Origin: Symbiodinium natans
Taxonomy: Eukaryota; Sar; Dinophyceae; Suessiales; Symbiodiniaceae
Reading direction: 5' to 3'
Length of the DNA stretch: 64,000 nucleotides
Assembly (NCBI GenBank): GCA_905221605.1
Contig: CAJNDS010002619.1
Coordinates: 276,374 to 340,373 of the forward strand
Shown here in pieces: positions 58,353 through 64,000 of the stretch; position 1 is the stretch's first letter; every line of letters starts with the position of its first letter. A program made the position numbers and the translations under genes. The notes below the pieces were generated by a model, which was given only the letters and a program-made list of their open reading frames with translations, searched no databases and was not told the DNA's origin.

Positions 58353-58448
58353 GTGACAACCTTGTCGAGTACCAATGAGCCTTTGGGAACTTCGCAGGAG
58401 CTCCTCCAACGGGCCGAGGCAAGAGCCCTGTTGAGGGCTGTCCGTTGA
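58353..58448 (+). CDS. Exon-like island SQELLQRAEARALL (copy B)
   Basis: Counterpart of 17293-17384 with the same start after TTTAG and the same stop position. Reads SSTNEPLGT then SQELLQRAEARALLRAVR. Confidence 0.4.
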   Translation: MTTLSSTNEPLGTSQELLQRAEARALLRAVR

Positions 58449-58730
58449 GTAATTTCTGTTAAGGACCACCTTAAATCCAAAACCCTAGACCCTTTGCCCT
58501 AAACCCTTTGAGAATTGGGCTAACATCCAAAGCCTCGAGCCCTGCTAAACTCCAACCCCAATGGCCAAGGGTGCTGTAGCACTACGCCTTCGAGCTTAGG
58601 GCCACTAAACTAAACCCTAAACCCTAAGCCCTAATCCCCAAACCCCAAACTGTAAGCCCTAAACCCCAAACCCCAAACCCCAAACTCTAAACCCCAAACC
58701 CAAACCCTAAACCCCAAACCCTAGCTTCAG

Positions 58731-58825
58731 GGGCCTTATGGCTGGAGATCCTGGGCCGGTTCCCCTGGGAATCGATCCCACGATCCCTAATCCTCTTAGC
58801 CCTTGACTTGGGTTTTGGGGTTTAG
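58731..58825 (+). CDS. Exon-like island LWLEILGR (copy B)
   Basis: Counterpart of 17614. Follows GCTTCAG and reads LWLEILGRFPWESIPRSLIL then LALDLGFGV in the preferred frame. Confidence 0.3.
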
Positions 58826-59263
58826 GAGTTTAGGGGTTTAGGGTTTAGGGTGTAGGGTGCATCCTCCAGACCCCCTAAGCCACATGCGCGGGGAGGGGAG
58901 GGTGTATTTGGGATGCCTCCAAGAAGGGCACATAGTTTTTCGACAACCCCCATGTCGCCATAAACCCTAAACCTTAAACGCTAATTAAACCCTCTGATTT
59001 ACATGTGAATGAAAACTCGATTAGCCTTCGTGGGCAAGGTCAGTTTTCTTCGTGGACAGATTTAGTTTTCTTCGTGGGCATATTTCAGGTTCATTCATGG
59101 GCAAGTTCGGTTTTCCCTGAAAGGTTTTAGGCTTTGAGGCCTAGGGTTTGGGGAATAGGGTTTGGGGCTTAGGGTTTGACCTTTAGGTTTGGGGCCCAGG
59201 CTTGAAAGGCCCAGGGTTTGTGGCCTAGGTTTTTGGTCCTGGGGTTTTGGGGCCTAAACCACA

Positions 59264-59398
59264 ACATGTTCGAAGGAGCTTGTCCAGATCAGGCTCAACG
59301 AGCTGCTCACGACCCGTGGCATTCGACCGTGGGGATCACCCAGCAGTTCTTTAGACCCACCCGAAGTGGGTTTAGGGTTTGGAGAGTTTAGGGAGTAG
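59264..59398 (+). CDS. Exon-like island KELVQIRLNELL (copy B)
   Basis: Counterpart of 18400. Reads KELVQIRLNELLTTRGIR, PWGSPSSSLDPPEVG and continues into telomere-derived residues to TAG. Confidence 0.4.
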   Translation, partial: TCSKELVQIRLNELLTTRGIRPWGSPSSSLDPPEVGLGFGEFRE

Positions 59399-59690
59399 GG
59401 TTTAGGGTTTAGGGGGTGTAGGGTTTAGGGTTTTGGGGGGCTTGGGGGGTTGGGTTAGTGAAGTTTCGGGATTTAGTGCGTTTTGGTTCTAAAGTTTCGG
59501 GTCTAGAGGGTTTAGGGCTGAAGCTTTCGAGTCTCAGGCGTTGAAGGCTTGAGAGGGTTTGGGGTTTGGGGTTTCACTGATGCGGCGGTTGCTGTTCGAG
59601 CTATGGGCCTACCAGGGAATACAGGGTTTATGTTGACACAGTTCAGGGTTTAGGGTTTTAGCTTGTATGGTGTTTAGGGTTTTTTGAGGA

Positions 59691-60440
59691 CTTCTGTGTT
59701 CTGTGGGTACTGTATGGTTTGTCCTGTTCTGGTGGCAGTTGACATCTAGGACAGCAGCCTGCGGTGGCCTTGCAAGTATAAGCTACCCTACCCGGAACTA
59801 CCCTACTTTGCCTGAGTTCCTGGGAAACTGGACATGCCTCGAAACGCGCCACGGCCACAATCCTCAACCCCAAACCCTCAAACCTACATCCTCAACCCCA
59901 AACAGCAAACACTCAACCCTACCCGAACCTGAAACCCCTAGCCCAAAACCAAAACCCCAACCCTTGATTCTTAAACCCTGACTCAAGCCACACTCTCAAC
60001 CCTGGAGGCCCTGGAGGCCCTAGACCCTAAACCCTAAACCCTAAACCCACTCAACCCTCAACGTGGCGCAGGGCGGGAGGAGCCTGGGCGCCTGCCTACC
60101 CGCAGGCGTGGCACCTTGAGGGCTTAGGGATATTTAGGGTTTAGGGTTTAGGGTTTAGGGTTTTGGGATGTTTAGGGTTAGAGTTTTGGGCTTAGGGCTT
60201 AGTGGTTTTTTCGAGTTCAGGGTTTAGGGCTTAGGGCTTAGCGTTTCTTGGAGTTCAGGGCTTAGGGCTTATAGGGCTTAGGGTTTAGGGTTTATTAGAG
60301 TTCAGGGCTTAGGGCTTACAGGCTGAGGGTTTATTCGAGTTTAGGGTTTTCGGGTTCCGAGTTAGAGCTTAGGGTTTAGTGTTCTGCGTCCCTGGGTTTA
60401 GGGGCTGAAAGACCCTAAACCCTAAACCCTAACCAATTAA
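59691..60440. repeat. Telomere-like mosaic
   Basis: Mixed orientation, with a short unique piece at 59690-59850. One frame (59703-59981) starts MGTVWFVLFWWQLTSRTAAC and soon enters CCCTAAA-derived sequence. A GC-rich piece at 60065-60115 reads VAQGGRSLGACLPAGVAP. Confidence 0.6.
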
Positions 60441-61130
60441 ACCCTAATTAAGCATTAAACCCTAAACCCCTGAACCCCTGAACCCATGAACCCCTAAACC
60501 CCTAAACCCCTAAACCCCTAACCCCCTAAACCCCTAAACCCCTAAACCCCTAAACCCCTAAACCCCTAAACCCCTAAACCCCTAAACCCCTAAACCCCTA
60601 AACCCCTAAACCCCTAAACCCCTAAACCCCTAAACCCCTAAACCCCTAAACCCCTAAACACCTAAACCCCTAAACCCCTAAACCCCTAAACCCCTAAACC
60701 CCTAAACCCCTAAACCCCTAAACACCTAAACACCTAAACCCCTAAACCCCTAAACCCCTAAACCCCTAAACCCCTAAACCCCTAAACCTAAACCCCTAAA
60801 CCCCTAAACCCCTAAACCCCTAAACCCCTAAACCCCTAAACCCCTAAACCCCTAAACCCCTAAACCCCTAAACCCCTAAACCCCTAAACCCCTAAACCCC
60901 TAAACCCCTAAACCCTAAACCCCTAAACCCCTAAACACCTAAACCCCTAAACCCCTAAACCCCTAAACCCCTAAACCCCTAAACCCCTAAACCCCTAAAC
61001 ACCTAAACACCTAAACCCCTAAACCCCTAAACCCCTAAACCCCTAAACCCCTAAACCCCTAAACCCCTAAACCCCTAAACCCCTAAACCCCTAAACCCCT
61101 AAACCCCTTCCCCCCTAAACCCCTAAACCC
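60440..61130. repeat. Large CCCCTAAA octamer array
   Basis: About 690 bp of tandem CCCCTAAA, roughly 85 units, with scattered CACCTAAA variants at recurring spacing and a few heptamers. It is the largest near-pure array in the window. The variant CACCTAAA appears in similar local settings at 60655, 60722, 60930 and 60998, hinting at block duplication within the array. Confidence 0.95.
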
Positions 61131-62060
61131 TAAACATAAGCTCAGGTTGAGAGTTTGGGGTGCGTGGCTTCGCCCGTTTCGGCCGTTTCGTACTTGGAGT
61201 TGCCACGACACTTGGAAAGACCCATTCCCTAAACCTAAAGCTCCCCAAACTCCTAAGCTTTTCGGGGTTTAGGGTTTAAGGCTTACAGTAGGGTTCTCGA
61301 AACTGATCAGACTTCACATGAATCGCAGCTGCAGTTCTGCGTTCACATACATCGTCTTCTTGTCCCAACTCCAATTCCGACCGCAAAGGCATCAATTGCT
61401 CTCGGGAACTTTTTGATTGCTCTCCTTCACCCGTTCCCAAGGGTACAAACCCCCAATAGAGCAACCTGAACGCTTCGGAGTGGCAAAACGACCAGCCCTT
61501 GAAGCACCCAAGTATAGCAAGTGGCCTAGGCCTAAAATCCCACAGCCCGCTTCCCTTCAGGTTATCAGAGCTCAGAACCCTACGCCCTAAGCCAGGGGTA
61601 CATACTTACACTGGAGCCACAACTTGCGGTTCAGGATACACGACGCAAACCCCAAACCCCAAACCCAAAATCCTCGGCCCTAAATCTAGGCCAAGAGCGC
61701 ATACTACGACCCCAAAGCCCGAGCACTGAAGGCCCCCATATATTCAAACCTAGAACCCAAAACCGGAAGGAAGGAAGGAAGGGCAGTACGCGAGTGTACT
61801 CACTGACTTGGCCTTATCAGGAGCACGACCCGCTTGCAGGCTCTAAACTGTATGGAACTCCCATCCACTTTCAGCCAGAAGACCTCAACCCTAAACCCGA
61901 AACCCGAAGCCCATATCCCTGACACCGCGGTCCACCTGACGGTTTGTAGGATTTAGGCTGTAGGGTTTCGGCTTCTGCCTGAAGGATGCTTGAGGTCTTC
62001 ATCACCAGCAAAGCTGGCTGAGATGAAGAAACTGATCTTGGTTGCAAAGGACCATGGTTT
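61131..62060. other. Mostly unique sequence with open pieces
   Basis: A minus-strand frame at 61276-61464 reads MLYWGFVPLGTGEGEQSKSS and LMPLRSELELGQEDDVCERR, protein-like but unknown. A (GGAA)n run lies near 61765-61778. Short CCCTAAA patches occur. Confidence 0.3.
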
Positions 62061-62089
62061 AGGGTTTAGGGTTGAGCCGCTCGCCTAAA

Positions 62090-63110
62090 GCCTAAACCCT
62101 TGCGGCATGTGTTGTGCCCGCCCTTTTTATGTGTCCCTTGTCTATGTCTGGGTCTGAGATATGCCGGCTTAGCAGTGCCGCCTCTGCAAGGACGCTGCAA
62201 ACCGCTGGGACTCGTCTACAGGGAACGTCGCGGTGAAGTCAGCGCGGCTCAGTTTAATGTTTAATTCCACCTTCGGGTTGCCAGAGGAATTCGACTAGTA
62301 ATTAGGCCCAGCGAGTCCGCTCTAGCAGATCACAGTGCAGCACGCAGCCATACTCTTGAAGGAAGCCATCTTCATTGCTTATCACATCCGTGTACCTGCG
62401 TTCAGCTGTGTTCATGCGGTGAGTTGCTGCGAGCTCTGAAGAAAGCTGTCACATGAGCAGGAAAAGCTCATGAGGAACCAGCATTGCTGCAGCTGTGCGG
62501 TCTCATGGCACAATATGCGCTTGGCCAGTAAAACGCAAATGTTTGTTTGGCAGCGGCCGACATGGTGCCTTTGTCAGGCAGCCCTATGTTGTGCTGCATG
62601 CAGTTGCCGGAGGAAGGAGTGAAGAGTCTGGACACTGTGGTGGCTGTGGGTGGTCCACAACAAGTCCTCCTCCACTTCTGACCTCCTGTCAGGCAAACTG
62701 CTTGAAGAGTATCTGTATTTCGGCTAAGTCTCAGATTGTCAGCAGGTCAGGCGCGCAGGCTGCAGTGCGGTATGTATGTCCGAACGTACATACGAAAATC
62801 CCAACGGTGGTACAGCGAAGCTGTGATGCTAGCCATAAGCGTAGCTACACCACAAACGTTTTGTTCGAAGGTTGGCAGAATGGCAAGAGACGGGCATGAA
62901 GCCGGCCAGAAGTTGCACCAAGTCCTCAACATGCTAAAAAGAAGGGGTTCCTAAACTATGTCCTATAAGCCTTGAACCCGAAGAACTAACCCATGAACTA
63001 ATCGGGCATCGATGTGTGCTCATTCCGAAGATGTCGGTTTGCACACTCCGTACGCACCAGGGGCACGCACGAGAAACACGGCGCATCCTGTTTCGGGTTT
63101 GGGCGGTTTT
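62090..63110. other. Telomere-free unique island, unknown ORF
   Basis: About 1 kb is unique. The plus strand has a 134-codon frame (62495-62899) with CLFGSGRHGAFVRQPYVVLH and a Cys-rich middle. Another frame (62736-62954) overlaps. A short perfect-but-few palindrome GTATGTATGTCCGAACGTAC lies at about 62769. No family is recognised and the strand is uncertain. Confidence 0.3.
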
Positions 63111-63164
63111 AAACCCGAAACCCTAGAAAACCTAAACCCTAAACATTAGTCTTGAACCCTCATA

Positions 63165-63431
63165 ATGTTGAGATATAGGGCTTTTGGGATGTGGGTAGTT
63201 GCCTACGTGAGGTTTTCTTCAGGTCTATACTTGGGACCCCAAAAAGGGGCCGCAATTGCGAGAACTAACCATGTGGTGAGGTATAGAGTTTTAGTTCTTA
63301 GGATATCCGCATCGGGTTGTCATGATCAATGGAAGAGCACCAAGAAAGTGTGTTTTCTTGTTGTTCTTTTCGTGTGGAGTTCCTTAAGCCTTGAACCCAG
63401 TTCCAGCAAGATAGGTGAGGTTAGTGACTAA
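63165..63431 (+). CDS. 88-codon ORF, unknown
   Basis: Reads MLRYRAFGMWVVAYVRFSSG, AIARTNHVVRYRVLVLRISA, SGCHDQWKSTKKVCFLVVLF and VWSSLSLEPSSSKIGEVSD. Largely free of telomere-like sequence, with two hydrophobic stretches. No family recognised. It may be a fragment of a membrane protein. Confidence 0.3.
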   Translation: MLRYRAFGMWVVAYVRFSSGLYLGPQKGAAIARTNHVVRYRVLVLRISASGCHDQWKSTKKVCFLVVLFVWSSLSLEPSSSKIGEVSD

Positions 63432-63449
63432 TGGTCCATATACCAGAAT

Positions 63450-63720
63450 CGGTAGGGTTTGCGGCTTTAGGGTTTAGGGCTTTAGGGTTTAGGGCTTTGG
63501 GCTTCAGGGCTTTAGGCACTAGGCTTTAGTGTTTAGGCTTTAGTGTTTAGGGTTTAAGTTTAGGGTTCAGGGTTCAGGGTTCAGGGTTCAGGGTTTAGGG
63601 TTTAGGGTTTAGGGTTTAGGGTTTAGGGTTTAGGGTTTAGGGTTTAGGGTTAGGGTTTAGGGTTTAGGGTTTATGGATTTCAGTTTCGGGTTTAGGTTCC
63701 GGGCTTAAGGTTGAGGGCTT
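63450..63720. repeat. TTTAGGG array with TTCAGGG block
   Basis: TTTAGGGC variants, then four TTCAGGG units (about 63565-63592), then about ten TTTAGGG units to 63665. Plus-strand orientation. Confidence 0.95.
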
Positions 63721-64000
63721 AACGTTTAGGGGCTTAAGGTTTAGGGGCTAGATTAAGCTTTATAGGGATCAGGGATCAAGGGACACCAGCCCAGAAATCC
63801 TGATAGAAAGGCAACAGCATTCTGCTCGCCAGGTTGGTAAAGGAGTACCCTAAAGCCCTAAGCCCTAAGCCCTAAACCCCTTGATGTTTGGGCTTTCCAG
63901 GGCTGAACGTCGAGTGCTTACCTTAAGAACCCAGGTGTTTTGTGGTTTTGGGGTTTAGGGTTCGGTGGCTTTCAGGTGTCGCGTCTTCGAGCCTGGGTTG

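Larger units (their letters stand above)
52830..59690 (+). repeat. Segmental duplication, copy B
   Basis: Direct copy of 9040-18830, with the same landmarks in order. It lacks the copia element, the 466-bp TIR element, the foldback and the GC-rich block, but has its own 550-bp unique piece (56635-57185) and two large pure CCCTAAA expansions. Confidence 0.9.

Noticed and set aside
1-64000. tRNA, rRNA or snRNA genes
   Set aside because: I looked for T-arm-like GGTTCRAATCC and conserved rRNA phrases on both strands. Isolated partial matches (for example near 14303 and 63990) lack the rest of a cloverleaf. A tRNAscan/Infernal run would settle it.

Overview
The window looks like a repeat-rich nuclear segment of a eukaryote, most probably a dinoflagellate. 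The evidence is the plant/dinoflagellate-type telomere heptamer TTTAGGG/CCCTAAA scattered in both orientations through almost all 64 kb, a Ty1/copia relic and a LINE relic whose peptide motifs resemble dinoflagellate retroelements as I remember them, and the absence of operons, Shine-Dalgarno-spaced genes, rRNA or tRNA. The species cannot be named from sequence alone. The degenerate telomere-like background suggests a subtelomeric or ancient interstitial-telomere region. No terminal telomere is present, because both ends of the window are non-array sequence.

Layout: 0-9 kb holds a unique island, a composite minisatellite (2.0-3.3 kb), a possible 212-nt exon (4.1-4.3 kb) and a long degenerate CCCTAAA field (6.05-6.9 kb). 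9.04-18.83 kb (copy A) and 52.83-59.69 kb (copy B) are two direct copies of one segmental duplication. Copy A carries a decayed copia element, a 466-bp TIR element, a foldback and a GC-rich block that copy B lacks. Copy B carries pure telomere-heptamer expansions that copy A lacks, and a ~300-bp internal piece is inverted between the copies. 22.2-28.3 kb is a nested satellite/LINE complex: two arrays of a 78-bp satellite, three ~602-bp tandem units, and a 5'-truncated LINE with an intact RNase H, bracketed by ~350-bp direct repeats. 30-46 kb is telomere-like sequence interrupted by many 45-150-nt protein-like open islands, all on the plus strand. A LINE-ORF1/gag-like frame lies at 39.8-42.0 kb. 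46.6-48.9 kb has a polypurine microsatellite, ~240-bp tandem units and a ~230-bp palindrome. 60.4-61.1 kb is a large octamer (CCCCTAAA) array.

The most interesting feature is the exon-like islands. Short GC-rich segments start directly after AG and end before GT (sometimes GC), read as ordinary protein on the plus strand, and are separated by hundreds of bases of telomere-like repeat. In the duplicated region several keep the same frame and stop in both copies. My working model is one or more plus-strand genes, or their remains, whose introns have been filled by telomere-heptamer sequence. This is inference: no island has been tied to a known protein family, exon phases have not been shown to join, and expression data would be decisive.
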